A DNA stretch of 64,000 bases from Vibrio sagamiensis NBRC 104589 (GTDB lineage: Bacteria > Pseudomonadota > Gammaproteobacteria > Enterobacterales > Vibrionaceae): positions 1 to 64,000 of the forward strand of contig NZ_BJXJ01000013.1 in NCBI RefSeq assembly GCF_007990935.1, read 5' to 3'. Under the pieces are notes generated by a model. The model worked only from the letters and a program-made list of their open reading frames with translations. It was not told the origin of the DNA and did not search any database. This document shows positions 38,858 through 48,785 of this stretch, one piece after another (within the stretch, counting starts at the first letter, position 1; each line of letters starts with the position of its first letter). The translations under genes and the position numbers were made by a program.

Positions 38858-40567
38858 ATGACCAAAAAACCACATCCTGATCGTCGTTTTGATCCTACCA
38901 GAACCATTCGAGCACCCAGAGGAACATCGCTTCGTGCCAAATCATGGATGACTGAAGCCCCTCTCCGAATGCTTATGAATAACCTTGATCCTGATGTCGC
39001 AGAACACCCTCATGCCTTAGTGGTTTATGGCGGGATCGGTCGAGCGGCTCGTGATTGGCAGTGCTACGATAAAATCGTTGAGGTTTTAGAACGTCTCGAA
39101 GAGGATCAAACCCTTCTGATTCAATCTGGTAAGCCCGTCGGCGTGTTTCCTACTCATCCCAATGCTCCACGCGTTCTCATTGCGAACTCGAATCTTGTCC
39201 CACATTGGGCTAATTGGGAGCAATTCAACGAACTCGATAAACAAGGTTTGATGATGTACGGGCAAATGACCGCTGGCAGTTGGATCTACATAGGATCACA
39301 AGGCATTGTTCAAGGGACTTATGAGACTTTTGTTGCGGTCGCAAAGCAACATTTTAATGGGAACGCAGCCAACCGTTGGATTCTTACTGGTGGACTTGGC
39401 GGTATGGGAGGAGCGCAACCTCTCGCCGCGACAATGGCCGGTTTTTCCATGATTGCAGTTGAGTGTGACCAGTCACGTATCGATTATCGCCTACGTACGG
39501 GCTATGTTGACAAGAAAGCGACGTCTTTGGATGAAGCGTTAGCGATGATAAAAGATTCGAGCGCACCCATTTCTGTCGGTCTTCTAGGCAATACCGCCGA
39601 TATCTTTCCTGAACTTGTTGAGCGTAACATCACACCAGACGTAGTCACAGACCAGACCTCAGCACACGACCCGCTCAACGGTTATCTACCTCAGGGCTGG
39701 AGTATGGCTCATGCAGCAGAAATGCGATTGCAAAACGAAGCAGATGTGGTCAAAACAGCAAAACAATCGATGGCCATTCAAGTCAAAGCTATGCTCGAGC
39801 TACAAAAACGCGGTGCTGCAACGCTAGACTATGGTAATAACATTCGACAAATGGCGCTGGAGGAAGGCATTAAAGATGCGTTTGACTTCCCTGGTTTCGT
39901 ACCTGCTTACATTCGTCCACTATTTTGTGAAGGTATTGGCCCTTTCCGCTGGGCTGCACTGTCGGGCGATCCAGAAGATATTTACAAAACCGATGAGAAA
40001 GTAAAAGCGCTGATCCCAGATAACCCTCACCTACACAACTGGCTAGATATGGCTCGCGAACGCATTCAATTTCAAGGGCTGCCTGCTCGTATCTGTTGGG
40101 TTGGTTTAAAAGATCGTCAAAGACTTGGTCTGGCATTTAATGAAATGGTCAAAAATGGCGAGCTAAAAGCGCCTATCGTCATTGGCCGCGATCATTTGGA
40201 TTCAGGCTCAGTTGCAAGTCCAAACCGTGAAACTGAAGGTATGCTCGATGGTTCTGATGCCGTGTCGGATTGGCCGCTCTTAAACGCGCTACTCAACACA
40301 GCAGGCGGAGCCACTTGGGTGTCTTTGCATCACGGCGGTGGTGTTGGCATGGGGTTCTCTCAACACTCAGGCATGGTGATTTGCTGTGATGGCAGTGATG
40401 ATGCTGCGCTGAGAATTTCTCGCGTTTTACACAATGACCCTGCGACTGGAGTCATGCGCCACGCCGATGCCGGATACGACATCGCTAAGCAATGTGCTGA
40501 AGAGCAAAATTTGGATTTACCGATGCTGCATGCAGAGCGTCACAACAACAGCTCATCAAACCAGTAA
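38858..40567 (+). CDS. hutU: Urocanate hydratase
   Basis: 569 residues, NAD+-containing enzyme converting urocanate to imidazolonepropionate (step 2). [50 protein letters not shown] (NAD binding) and the catalytic Cys region [27 protein letters not shown] are intact. Length matches other HutU (about 555-565). GAAAGGA precedes the ATG. Confidence 0.97.
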   Translation: MTKKPHPDRRFDPTRTIRAPRGTSLRAKSWMTEAPLRMLMNNLDPDVAEHPHALVVYGGIGRAARDWQCYDKIVEVLERLEEDQTLLIQSGKPVGVFPTHPNAPRVLIANSNLVPHWANWEQFNELDKQGLMMYGQMTAGSWIYIGSQGIVQGTYETFVAVAKQHFNGNAANRWILTGGLGGMGGAQPLAATMAGFSMIAVECDQSRIDYRLRTGYVDKKATSLDEALAMIKDSSAPISVGLLGNTADIFPELVERNITPDVVTDQTSAHDPLNGYLPQGWSMAHAAEMRLQNEADVVKTAKQSMAIQVKAMLELQKRGAATLDYGNNIRQMALEEGIKDAFDFPGFVPAYIRPLFCEGIGPFRWAALSGDPEDIYKTDEKVKALIPDNPHLHNWLDMARERIQFQGLPARICWVGLKDRQRLGLAFNEMVKNGELKAPIVIGRDHLDSGSVASPNRETEGMLDGSDAVSDWPLLNALLNTAGGATWVSLHHGGGVGMGFSQHSGMVICCDGSDDAALRISRVLHNDPATGVMRHADAGYDIAKQCAEEQNLDLPMLHAERHNNSSSNQ

Positions 40568-40583
40568 ATAACATAAAAAATAA

Positions 40584-40624
40584 AATAAGAAATAAGAAAT
40601 AAGAAATAAGAAATAAGAAATAAG
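40584..40624 (+). repeat. Heptanucleotide repeat before hutH
   Basis: Six tandem AATAAGA units; the last reads AATAAGG. The final unit forms part of the hutH ribosome site (AAGGA, about eight bases before the ATG at 40635), so copy number could change mRNA context. Confidence 0.92.
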
Positions 40625-40634
40625 GATAGTTTAG

Positions 40635-42194
40635 ATGCTGAGTTTAACACTCTCACCAGGAACGCTTTGCTTAAACACATTACGTCAAGCCAGCCGAGGT
40701 TCAATAACACTCGCTCTTGATCCCAAAGCCATTCCCGATATTAACACCAGTACTCAGGTGGTTGAGAACGTCATTTCAGACAATAAAACCGTTTACGGTA
40801 TCAATACTGGCTTCGGTCTTCTCGCCAATACTCGTATTGCTGAAGAGGATCTAGAAACCCTCCAGCGTAGCGTTGTTCTGTCTCACGCGGCAGGTATTGG
40901 CACTCTCTTGCCTGATCACACTGTACGCCTCATTATGCTGCTGAAAATCAACAGCCTCGCCCGCGGTTTCTCCGGTATACGCTTGCAAGTCATTCAGATG
41001 TTAATCGATCTCATCAATGCCCAAGTCTATCCGTGTATCCCACAAAAAGGCTCTGTTGGCGCCTCAGGAGATTTGGCGCCACTTGCACATATGAGTGCTG
41101 TTTTGCTTGGAGAAGGTCATGCCAGACATAATGGGGAAATACTCAGTGGCTTGGAGGCACTGAATGTCGCCAAATTAAACCCCATTAAATTGGCTCCCAA
41201 AGAAGGGCTGGCATTGCTTAATGGTACACAAGCCTCAACAGCATTAGCCCTAGAAGGTTTATTCTATACCGAAGATCTTTATGCCTCAGCCACTGTGTGT
41301 GGTGCGATGTCGGTTGACGCTGCACTTGGTAGTCGGCGACCCTTTCAATCTTGTTTACATGAAGTACGTGGCCACCAAAGCCAGATCGATGCCGCTTGGG
41401 CATACCGCCACCTTCTAGAAGATGAAAGTGAGATAGCTCATTCACATCGTCACTGTGAAAAAGTCCAAGACCCTTACTCACTTCGTTGTCAACCTCAGGT
41501 TATGGGGGCCTGCTTACAACAAATTCGCAATGCTGCAAGTATCCTTCAGACTGAAGCGAATGCTGTCTCAGATAACCCGCTCGTTTTCGCCTGTGATAAT
41601 GACATCATATCAGGAGGGAACTTTCACGCTGAACCCGTGGCGATGGCAGCAGACAACCTCGCACTCGCTATTGCCGAAATAGGCAGTTTATCAGAGCGAC
41701 GAATGGCCCTACTTGTAGACAGCAACTTATCTAAGTTACCGCCTTTTCTGGTTAATGAAGGAGGCGTTAATTCAGGCTTTATGATTGCTCAAGTCACCGC
41801 TGCCGCTCTAGCCAGTGAGAATAAAACACTGGCCCACCCAGCTTGTGTAGATAGTTTACCGACCTCTGCAAACCAAGAAGACCATGTATCAATGGCAACA
41901 TTTGCAGCCCGTCGGCTTATAGAAATGGCTGAAAATACCAGAGGGGTTTTGGCTGTTGAATATTTAGCTGCAGCGCAAGGGCTAGATTTTCGGGCCCCAT
42001 TAAAATCTAGTCAGCCTATTGAATTGGCGAAAAAAATGCTGCGTGAACAGGTCAAGTTTTATGACAAAGACCGCTATTTTTCCCCCGATATCGATAAAGC
42101 GAACAACCTATTAAAGCAAGCACTCCACAATGACTTCATGCCTTCTGGGTTATTACCGAGTTATATGGTATCTAATTATATCAGCGAACATTGA
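40635..42194 (+). CDS. hutH: Histidine ammonia-lyase
   Basis: 519 residues (family 505-520), MIO-dependent enzyme deaminating His to urocanate (step 1). [22 protein letters not shown] contains the Ala-Ser-Gly triad that cyclises to [27 protein letters not shown] and [27 protein letters not shown] complete the signature set. Last gene of the operon; no hutC repressor gene is in the window. Confidence 0.97.
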   Translation: MLSLTLSPGTLCLNTLRQASRGSITLALDPKAIPDINTSTQVVENVISDNKTVYGINTGFGLLANTRIAEEDLETLQRSVVLSHAAGIGTLLPDHTVRLIMLLKINSLARGFSGIRLQVIQMLIDLINAQVYPCIPQKGSVGASGDLAPLAHMSAVLLGEGHARHNGEILSGLEALNVAKLNPIKLAPKEGLALLNGTQASTALALEGLFYTEDLYASATVCGAMSVDAALGSRRPFQSCLHEVRGHQSQIDAAWAYRHLLEDESEIAHSHRHCEKVQDPYSLRCQPQVMGACLQQIRNAASILQTEANAVSDNPLVFACDNDIISGGNFHAEPVAMAADNLALAIAEIGSLSERRMALLVDSNLSKLPPFLVNEGGVNSGFMIAQVTAAALASENKTLAHPACVDSLPTSANQEDHVSMATFAARRLIEMAENTRGVLAVEYLAAAQGLDFRAPLKSSQPIELAKKMLREQVKFYDKDRYFSPDIDKANNLLKQALHNDFMPSGLLPSYMVSNYISEH

Positions 42195-42384
42195 TACAAA
42201 TGAGCTATGCTAGGCAGCTTAATCAAGCTTATACTCAAATGGCCTCATCGGCTTGATTCAGAACAAGGTCACTGAGTTGAATTCAAGAAAGACAACGAAT
42301 CAGAATAGCGAGCTATTTCGAGAATAACGATGGTCTGACGTAAGAAGTCATCTCAGTGACACGGCCTTTGAACCAACCGGGCTT

Positions 42385-43995
42385 TTACTGAATACTACAG
42401 ATGTTAAATCGAGAACGACTGCCCGAGCTCAGCATTTTAACATTATCTTTATCTTGGATATTACGCCAAGCTATACTATCTTCCATTGTTAACGTTGAAG
42501 GTTGATAGTCTAAATTAGAATGTCTAGAAACAAGCACCTGCTTAGTTTGATCAATAGATAAATTGTCAACAACTTGAGTTGTAGTTTGACCGTCGGAATA
42601 AGCCATTGCCAGTACAGTATCGACATTAACAAGCTCCTGATGAAGAGCCAATTGACCGTTTGGGTTTAATTGAATATTACTATATCCAGATTCACGTGTG
42701 CTTTGACCTGATATTGCACTATACAAACGACTTTTAATCCGCGCTTTTTTGGGTGTTTCGATAAGTGCACCATTAGATGAACTGTATGCATTGATCACTT
42801 TAATATCATTTTTAGCCGCATATTTTAAAATAGACCGTTGATTCCCTAAACCACGCCTGGTTGCTACGGGAGAATTTTGTAAACTTTGAGACAATCTCTC
42901 TTCTGTTGGATCAATAAGCACGATTGCGGTTTTCTTGCCTTCGCTTAAAGAGAGCCCTAAAGCTCGTTTTACTTCTAAATGAGCCTGTTTACCTTCGGTA
43001 GTATCGGCAAGCAAATTTAATGTGCTAAATGCTTCTGGTCTCTGCTCGATTGTGTAAGGATGATAAGAATAATGATTAGCTGGCCAGTACATACTTCTTT
43101 TAGGAGCACCAAGTTCATCAGCTAAATGAAATTCACTGATTGACTTTTCATTTTTTAGAAATGCCTTTGGTCGATCAACTCCCCTTGACTTCCACCTGTA
43201 ATGTATTTCTTCTCTATGTGCGATAGCATTCAATCTTATTTTGCTGATTCCTGTTTCAGCATCAAGACCATTTTCTGCATTTTTAAAGTGTTGGATACCC
43301 GTCGTTTGATATTCGTATAAAGGAATAGAAAAATCTGTGATCTGTCCTGAATCAGGATGTGGCAGACTAAAGTTCCGACTTCCTTGGGGAACAGCACCTG
43401 AAGCAAAATCACGTGCGTGAATCAGTTCATGTCCAAGAGCAACCGCCTGATCAAATGGTATCGATGTACCTGGTATATCAACTAAGTCAGTAGTCGAAAA
43501 AAGTACGGTACTAGACACTCCTCTACCATCTTTGATTCTTACACCTAATTGCTCTAACTTAGCTTTTTCAACAAAAGACGAAGGGATAGTTTCAAACAGT
43601 TTTCCAGCTTCGTTCGGCGATCTTATTACAGACACCACCATAGCATCATCAGAAACCCCGACAGAGTGCTCGATTAACGGACCTATATGATCATCTGGAG
43701 AGCTCACTGGAACATAAATGCCTATTTGGTGGAGTATCTCACGTCCTGTGGCTGATATTTTCAATTTATTGATTAGTAGTTTTATCCTAGCTAAATATGA
43801 GTCATCTTTAGTTTGTACATAAAGATTTTTTGACACTTGGTAAAGCTTACCATATTGCGCTGAGTTGTATCCATTAATGACACTAATACCGTCTGGCTCT
43901 GAGTAAAATTGCCCGCTAGGTGAACTCATAACCAAAGCACTGAAAAGTGATAAAGGAGTAATAATTAATTGTAATACTCTGCTAACATTAAACAC
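42385..43995 (-). CDS. Secreted HELIH zinc metalloprotease with isochorismatase-like C-terminal fold (putative toxin A chain)
   Basis: 536 residues. Signal peptide (VLQLIITPLSLFSALVMS), then a protease domain with GHELIHARD at 188-196 (HExxH) and AIAHREEIHYRWK near 258-270 as candidate third-ligand region; the pattern resembles M91/NleD-type effector proteases. Residues about 353-522 (KKTAIVLIDPTEERL, then SILKYAAKNDIKVINAYSS, then LVNVDTVLAMAYSDGQTT) follow the isochorismatase-hydrolase fold but have no Cys at the nucleophile site. The only Cys is C533, four from the end (NICSIQ). Starts at a GTG overlapping the upstream gene by 8 bases, with GAGGAG spaced well. Last gene of the six-gene operon. 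Host target unknown. Confidence 0.7.
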   Translation of the reverse strand: MFNVSRVLQLIITPLSLFSALVMSSPSGQFYSEPDGISVINGYNSAQYGKLYQVSKNLYVQTKDDSYLARIKLLINKLKISATGREILHQIGIYVPVSSPDDHIGPLIEHSVGVSDDAMVVSVIRSPNEAGKLFETIPSSFVEKAKLEQLGVRIKDGRGVSSTVLFSTTDLVDIPGTSIPFDQAVALGHELIHARDFASGAVPQGSRNFSLPHPDSGQITDFSIPLYEYQTTGIQHFKNAENGLDAETGISKIRLNAIAHREEIHYRWKSRGVDRPKAFLKNEKSISEFHLADELGAPKRSMYWPANHYSYHPYTIEQRPEAFSTLNLLADTTEGKQAHLEVKRALGLSLSEGKKTAIVLIDPTEERLSQSLQNSPVATRRGLGNQRSILKYAAKNDIKVINAYSSSNGALIETPKKARIKSRLYSAISGQSTRESGYSNIQLNPNGQLALHQELVNVDTVLAMAYSDGQTTTQVVDNLSIDQTKQVLVSRHSNLDYQPSTLTMEDSIAWRNIQDKDNVKMLSSGSRSRFNICSIQ

Positions 43996-46306
43996 TTTCT
44001 AACTCCTCTAAAGTCAATTGTAATTCAATCCACTCTTCCAACTCATACATTAAGATTTCATCTATGTATGGAAACATACTAAGGTCGTTATTTTTAACCA
44101 TATAACCTAAAAGATTAATAGCAAGTTCAAGATTTCCTTGCTCAAAAGCCTTTGCTATATGGGAAATAACCCTCCAAATAGGGTGCTGATAAAGCTGTAA
44201 GGTTTGTTGGTCAAAAGCTTGTGAATGGTTTTCATTTAAGTAATTCAGATTAGTTGCAGAGAGGCTAGAATTAAAAAGGTAAGCTTCGTCAACATAACCA
44301 GAATGGTTATTTATTTCAGATTGCTGATGTTGTGCTATTTGTGCATAAATGGCCAAGTCTCCCAGTAAATAGTGTAAATCACTGACAGTACTCGCTTCAC
44401 TGGCTTTTTCTAGTATGTATTCAATAACAATACGTCTTTTCGCTTGCTTTGTACCACTAATTTCCGGATCAATAATTTTATCAAAAAGATCAACCAAAAA
44501 AGGAGAATAGAAGTGCAAATCCTTGGCTGAGTAAAAGCTATTTGTTGGCATTGAATAATAAAGGTCACGAATAAAAGCTAACTGGATTGTTTTTTGAAAT
44601 GTAGGCTGGATTTCTCTCTGAAACGCTTCATATTGTTTAATTCGATCTAATATACTACCTGATGGACGTTCTGTTAAGAGTAATTCATACCAACGACTTA
44701 ATTGATACCAATTCTCTCTAGTTTCTTTATTCGAGCTATCTAACCCTTTATTATCCAAGTAATTTATAAGAGGTGTTTGGAAACTAGGAACCTTGGCATC
44801 AGATAGCATCTTTACATGAGCGTTAAATATTCTATTTGCTTCTACCCCGGTGACATAATCTATTGCAAGCTTTGTTAGCTGGTCTCTTAATAAATCACCG
44901 CTCCAACCTGATGATATTTTTCTTATTATATATTGTTCGACATTAACATGTGGCTTATTGTTAATTACACTCAATAATTCTGGATCTTTCTCAATATGAT
45001 AAATATCGTATATTGGTCCCGATTCTTTACAACTATTTAATGAGTCAAGAACCCCCCCTGGATAAACGGAAGGCACTCCAAAACAACTTCTTGCAGGTTG
45101 AACTAAAAATTTTGCAGTATTAAGCTGTTCTTCTGTTAGATAATCAATATCCCAATTTTCTTTCGCATATTCACGGAGACCACTCATTCGAGCTCTTTCT
45201 TGAAGTATAGAGCGATTAAGAGATGTTTTGCTATAAATTATGGAAATATGCTTAAGAGCTCGTTTCTTTATATTTACTATTAGCTGTTGACGATGCTGAT
45301 TCAAACGCTCAAGTGTAATTAGCACTAGTTGTTTTTTTGCTTGATATATTGACCTATACAGCTCGACAAAGTCATCTGTGAGCAATTTTTCTTGTATATC
45401 TCTAATTCTTTCTGGCCCCTCAGAAACAATACAGCTTTTAATATCATCTACTGATATGCGATTACTATAACACAGAGAGATATTTAAGCTTTCCTGTTCT
45501 GATATATGACCATAGACTTTTAATAATTCAAGATCCATTCTTGCCATCTGACGAGACAATTGACGATCATAAGCAGCAGCAATTCGTCGGTATTCTGTAT
45601 CGGAGCTTATCAATAAGTTATCAAGGTAAAGCTTTACTGCTTTAATTACATAATTATCATAGTTTTTTATGAGAATTATTGCGTCTTGTTTACTATGATG
45701 AAAACGTGCAAAATCCGAATAATGTTCATTATGAACATAGTGAATTTGTGTTTCAAATTCATGAACTTTCTCTTTAGCTGCAAAATATTTAACATCGTTA
45801 GAATATCGATTAATCTCATCTCCGACTAATGGCATAATAGAAAATATCGAAGCTACTTTGTCTAATTGATCTGATGACTCATCGGAGAAAGTCGCTACCA
45901 TATTATTAACCCAAAAACCAACTGCAACAGCGTCAGCTACAGGACCCAGCACTTCTAGTGTTGTAGAAGATACTTTTCCCAGTCTACTTAATAGCCCTTG
46001 CGAGTTGATTGAGCTGTTAAATACTCTAGGTACATTCTCCATTGCATGTGCAGATTGTGGCCAAGCTTGATTAAATAGACTCTGATAAGCATCATGTCCA
46101 AGCTCTCCAAATGTACTGCCTAATTGAGGCTCACTACTAAAGTAGGTCGCATTATTTTCAAAATACTCAATTTTATCTATTTTTTGCTGGTTCAGTGGCA
46201 ATGTATCGACGCTACCATCATTAAAACACATTGAGTAAGACAAAAACGATGTCATAACAGATGACAATATTAATATACCACTCAAATATAAGCTTACACG
46301 AATCAT
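43988..46306 (-). CDS. Secreted toxin-translocation-like protein B2 (putative B chain)
   Basis: Not recognised by family; 772 residues. Signal peptide to about residue 25, then Cys27 almost at the mature N-terminus. Residues about 116-163 form a hydrophobic hairpin (TLEVLGPVADAVAVGFWVNN, acidic loop FSDESSDQLDK, IFSIMPLVGDEINRY) strikingly like the TH8-TH9 membrane hairpin of the diphtheria toxin T domain (ILPGIG...IPLVGE). Then long helical regions with Cys pairs 279/292 and 408/426. Mature chain has five Cys, so Cys27 is the odd one. Paralogous to the 882-residue protein at 48786-51434 (shared SxLSxxG...LEVLGPVxDAVAVGxW). AAAGAG precedes the ATG. Translationally coupled with the metalloprotease gene. 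Confidence 0.6.
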   Translation of the reverse strand: MIRVSLYLSGILILSSVMTSFLSYSMCFNDGSVDTLPLNQQKIDKIEYFENNATYFSSEPQLGSTFGELGHDAYQSLFNQAWPQSAHAMENVPRVFNSSINSQGLLSRLGKVSSTTLEVLGPVADAVAVGFWVNNMVATFSDESSDQLDKVASIFSIMPLVGDEINRYSNDVKYFAAKEKVHEFETQIHYVHNEHYSDFARFHHSKQDAIILIKNYDNYVIKAVKLYLDNLLISSDTEYRRIAAAYDRQLSRQMARMDLELLKVYGHISEQESLNISLCYSNRISVDDIKSCIVSEGPERIRDIQEKLLTDDFVELYRSIYQAKKQLVLITLERLNQHRQQLIVNIKKRALKHISIIYSKTSLNRSILQERARMSGLREYAKENWDIDYLTEEQLNTAKFLVQPARSCFGVPSVYPGGVLDSLNSCKESGPIYDIYHIEKDPELLSVINNKPHVNVEQYIIRKISSGWSGDLLRDQLTKLAIDYVTGVEANRIFNAHVKMLSDAKVPSFQTPLINYLDNKGLDSSNKETRENWYQLSRWYELLLTERPSGSILDRIKQYEAFQREIQPTFQKTIQLAFIRDLYYSMPTNSFYSAKDLHFYSPFLVDLFDKIIDPEISGTKQAKRRIVIEYILEKASEASTVSDLHYLLGDLAIYAQIAQHQQSEINNHSGYVDEAYLFNSSLSATNLNYLNENHSQAFDQQTLQLYQHPIWRVISHIAKAFEQGNLELAINLLGYMVKNNDLSMFPYIDEILMYELEEWIELQLTLEELESV

Positions 46307-46408
46307 TTATTTACTCTTTTATACTATATTTTCATAAGAAATTATAAAACCTATGCAGAATAATTTAACCCTACTATTATATTTACAATTAAAGGATAAT
46401 TTAAAATA

Positions 46409-47155
46409 TTAAAGACCACATGCCTCTTTTGCTATAATATTCTCTCCTGTGTGCATATCTTTAATTTCTTTATTAATAACTTCCAACTTCGGAACCTCCC
46501 GATATATAACAAAGTTACCATCAGGTGTTATATTGATCGCGGTAACTTCAAAAAATGAATTTCGGTTAATTAAAACTTCTAGTTCATCATCTCTTACAGT
46601 TGGTAGAACAATGCCATGTTCTCCTGACAGGAGCTCAAACCTTGATATTTGTCCTTTATAAAAAGACTCTACATAGTTTCTTGATATTGAAGTTGATATA
46701 AAAGAGCTTGGACTAACTATATCTCCCACTTTTACTTCTGACAAATAAGCATCTAATGCACTCTCACCACGATAAGTAATCCCTTTGTGGGTAAGGCTGT
46801 TTTGGAAAGCTGAGTCAATATCACGAATAATGGCTTGTGTTTCTTTATCAGAAGCTCCCGTTCTTAGTGCTTCTCGAGTCGTTTGGTAAGCATAATCTTG
46901 ATACAACTCTAATGCGTTAACTTCTGGTTCAGATAACCTTTCTAACTGTAAAGCGGCTGCTCTATAGAGCTCAGTTCTTTCCTGATAGAAATACTCAAAG
47001 CTATCCATTAAATCTGGTTCTGACATTTCTTTAAGAATTTTTCTTATTTCTGAATTTTTATAATACTTAGTATTATATTTAATTGCTGCATTAAGACTTT
47101 CTGAAAAAAAAGCCAATAAAATAATAAAAAACATGGAGATCTTTTTAATTTTCAT
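46409..47155 (-). CDS. Secreted ADP-ribosyltransferase 3 (putative toxin A chain)
   Basis: 248 residues: signal peptide (MKIKKISMFFIILLAFFSESLNA), helical N-terminal part (about 30-115), then an R-S-E class ADP-ribosyltransferase domain: R129 in ITYRGES, SFISTSISR (S154-T-S156), and DDELEVLIN with ExE at 191/193. This is the C3/VIP2-type motif set that transfers ADP-ribose from NAD+ to a protein. The C-terminal tail KDMHTGENIIAKEACGL shares TGE with the other two; its single Cys (C246) is third from the end. The gene is 94 bases after ART2 and 102 before B2, so it belongs to the same unit. Target unknown. Confidence 0.85.
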   Translation of the reverse strand: MKIKKISMFFIILLAFFSESLNAAIKYNTKYYKNSEIRKILKEMSEPDLMDSFEYFYQERTELYRAAALQLERLSEPEVNALELYQDYAYQTTREALRTGASDKETQAIIRDIDSAFQNSLTHKGITYRGESALDAYLSEVKVGDIVSPSSFISTSISRNYVESFYKGQISRFELLSGEHGIVLPTVRDDELEVLINRNSFFEVTAINITPDGNFVIYREVPKLEVINKEIKDMHTGENIIAKEACGL

Positions 47156-47249
47156 ACTATCATTATTTCGAGGTTAAATGGGATGTATTATCAATTAAAA
47201 TTAATAGATAAAGTACTTAATTATGAGAGGGCGTCACTTCAAAAATTAT

Positions 47250-48023
47250 CTATAAACAAGTAATAAATGCTCTATTTTTTAATGCTATCTCTTCACCGCT
47301 GAAACTATCATAAAGATGTGTATCTGGATTAGCTCTCAAGTAGTTTCTAGGTTTTTTTATTTCTTTTAACTTTATATGATTCTTCTCATTAGAGTACCTT
47401 TTTATATCCTCAACTAAAAAATAGGTATCTGGTTTTGCTAATACTTCAGCCTCGTAATGTTTAAAGGTATACGCATTAATCGCTCGCCCAGAAGAGTTAA
47501 GATCAATCTTAAACTGTGCAGCAGAGACACCTTCATATACTTTACCTTTGGCAAAATCTCTTGCGACATTAGGAATTGTCGATGTAGATAAAAAAGCTTT
47601 TTCATGTAAGACATCTCCAACTTGAAGCTTATCAAGGAGTTGATTCTTAATTGATGAGCCACGATATACTGTCCCCTTATAATTTGGTAATTTTTTCATG
47701 ACATTCCTAAGATGCTTTACTCGATTTTTTAACCTTACTCCATAACCTGGCATTAAAAACTCTTCCGGTTCACCAGCTCTCATATACTCATTAATCAAAT
47801 CATGATCAACACGTCCATAACTTTCTATCGCAAAATATTCTTCTTCAACCATCTTGGTTTCTGCTTTTGCATGTTTAATCATTACCCATTGCATTAAATC
47901 GCCAGCCATTTCTTCTTGTTCAATATGAGTTAACATACGACCTTCAAATTCAGAAAAGTCCTCTGCAAACACTAAATGGAATGTGAACACTAATGACAAC
48001 ATTATTAAATTTAGTCTACTCAT
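47250..48023 (-). CDS. Secreted ADP-ribosyltransferase 2 (putative toxin A chain)
   Basis: About 257 residues from the ATG at 48023 (an in-frame GTG at 48038 is also possible and would overlap ART1). Signal peptide (MSRLNLIMLSLVFTFHLVFA). ART core: R121 in TVYRGSS, AFLSTST (S146-T-S148), HYEAEVLAK (E191-x-E193), all matching the R-S-E class. Closely related to ART1 (shared KKLPxYKGxxYRGSxIKxxLLDKLxVGDV). Tail YDSFSGEEIALKNRAFITCL with one Cys (C256), second from the end and the only one in the mature protein. Confidence 0.88.
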   Translation of the reverse strand: MSRLNLIMLSLVFTFHLVFAEDFSEFEGRMLTHIEQEEMAGDLMQWVMIKHAKAETKMVEEEYFAIESYGRVDHDLINEYMRAGEPEEFLMPGYGVRLKNRVKHLRNVMKKLPNYKGTVYRGSSIKNQLLDKLQVGDVLHEKAFLSTSTIPNVARDFAKGKVYEGVSAAQFKIDLNSSGRAINAYTFKHYEAEVLAKPDTYFLVEDIKRYSNEKNHIKLKEIKKPRNYLRANPDTHLYDSFSGEEIALKNRAFITCL

Positions 48024-48030
48024 TTCTTTA

Positions 48031-48783
48031 TCACCCACAAATGTATGCTTGTAAGAGAGAAGGCTTTGTCTTCTCTCCAGTAAATAGGTTATAGATATTC
48101 TGGCTTATGACTTTGTCGACTGACACAGTCTCTATTGCAATAAATGATGTTTTATGAAAGCTTTCTATATGAGTTATTCTGAAATAAGTGTTGGGAGGAA
48201 GTAAAACTTCCCCTTCACGGCTAAATTCAGATAGCCCGCCGAAAGCTTTACCTTTCTTATTTACTTTAACGGAATACCACACTCTTCGAACAGAATGCAT
48301 GGTTTGTGGCCTAACGATTGCGAAACGTTTCGCAACCTCTGGAATCACTGTCATTGATGTAAAAGCTGGTTCCAGAACAACATCTCCAACACGTAATTTA
48401 TCTAGTAAAGACTGTTTAATCCAACTTCCTCGATAAGCAATACCCTTATATTCAGGTAGTTTTTTCATTGCTGATTTAACTTTATTGGCGTATTTTCTTA
48501 TACTAGATGCGGTACTCCAATCGGCGGCGTTAAGATTACGCAGGTATTCGTTAGTCATTTTATAGCCTGAAATAGAAAAGTCCTCTAAGGCTTCTTGTTC
48601 ATTCTCCGTCATTAATTTATAACGCCAACCTCTTGCTTGATTAACCCATTCACTGAACTGCTCAATATCACTTTCTATTTGCTCTTGGCTTCGCATGGGA
48701 TGTTTTAAAATATCTAAAGGGCTGGCAACAACAGATAAGCTAAGACAAACAGATACGAATAGAATGCAAACTGGATTGACCAT
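48031..48783 (-). CDS. Secreted ADP-ribosyltransferase 1 (putative toxin A chain)
   Basis: 250 residues. Signal peptide (MVNPVCILFVSVCLSLSVVA; its two Cys would be removed). ART domain with R118 (IAYRGSW), AFTSMTV in place of the usual STS (S143-M-T145), and REGEVL with ExE at 190/192. The altered STS could lower or change activity. Tail YNLFTGEKTKPSLLQAYICG ends with the only mature Cys at 249, second from the end. The ATG lies two bases after the stop of the 882-residue gene, with AAGG upstream, so translation is coupled. Confidence 0.83.
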   Translation of the reverse strand: MVNPVCILFVSVCLSLSVVASPLDILKHPMRSQEQIESDIEQFSEWVNQARGWRYKLMTENEQEALEDFSISGYKMTNEYLRNLNAADWSTASSIRKYANKVKSAMKKLPEYKGIAYRGSWIKQSLLDKLRVGDVVLEPAFTSMTVIPEVAKRFAIVRPQTMHSVRRVWYSVKVNKKGKAFGGLSEFSREGEVLLPPNTYFRITHIESFHKTSFIAIETVSVDKVISQNIYNLFTGEKTKPSLLQAYICG

Positions 48784-48785
48784 GA

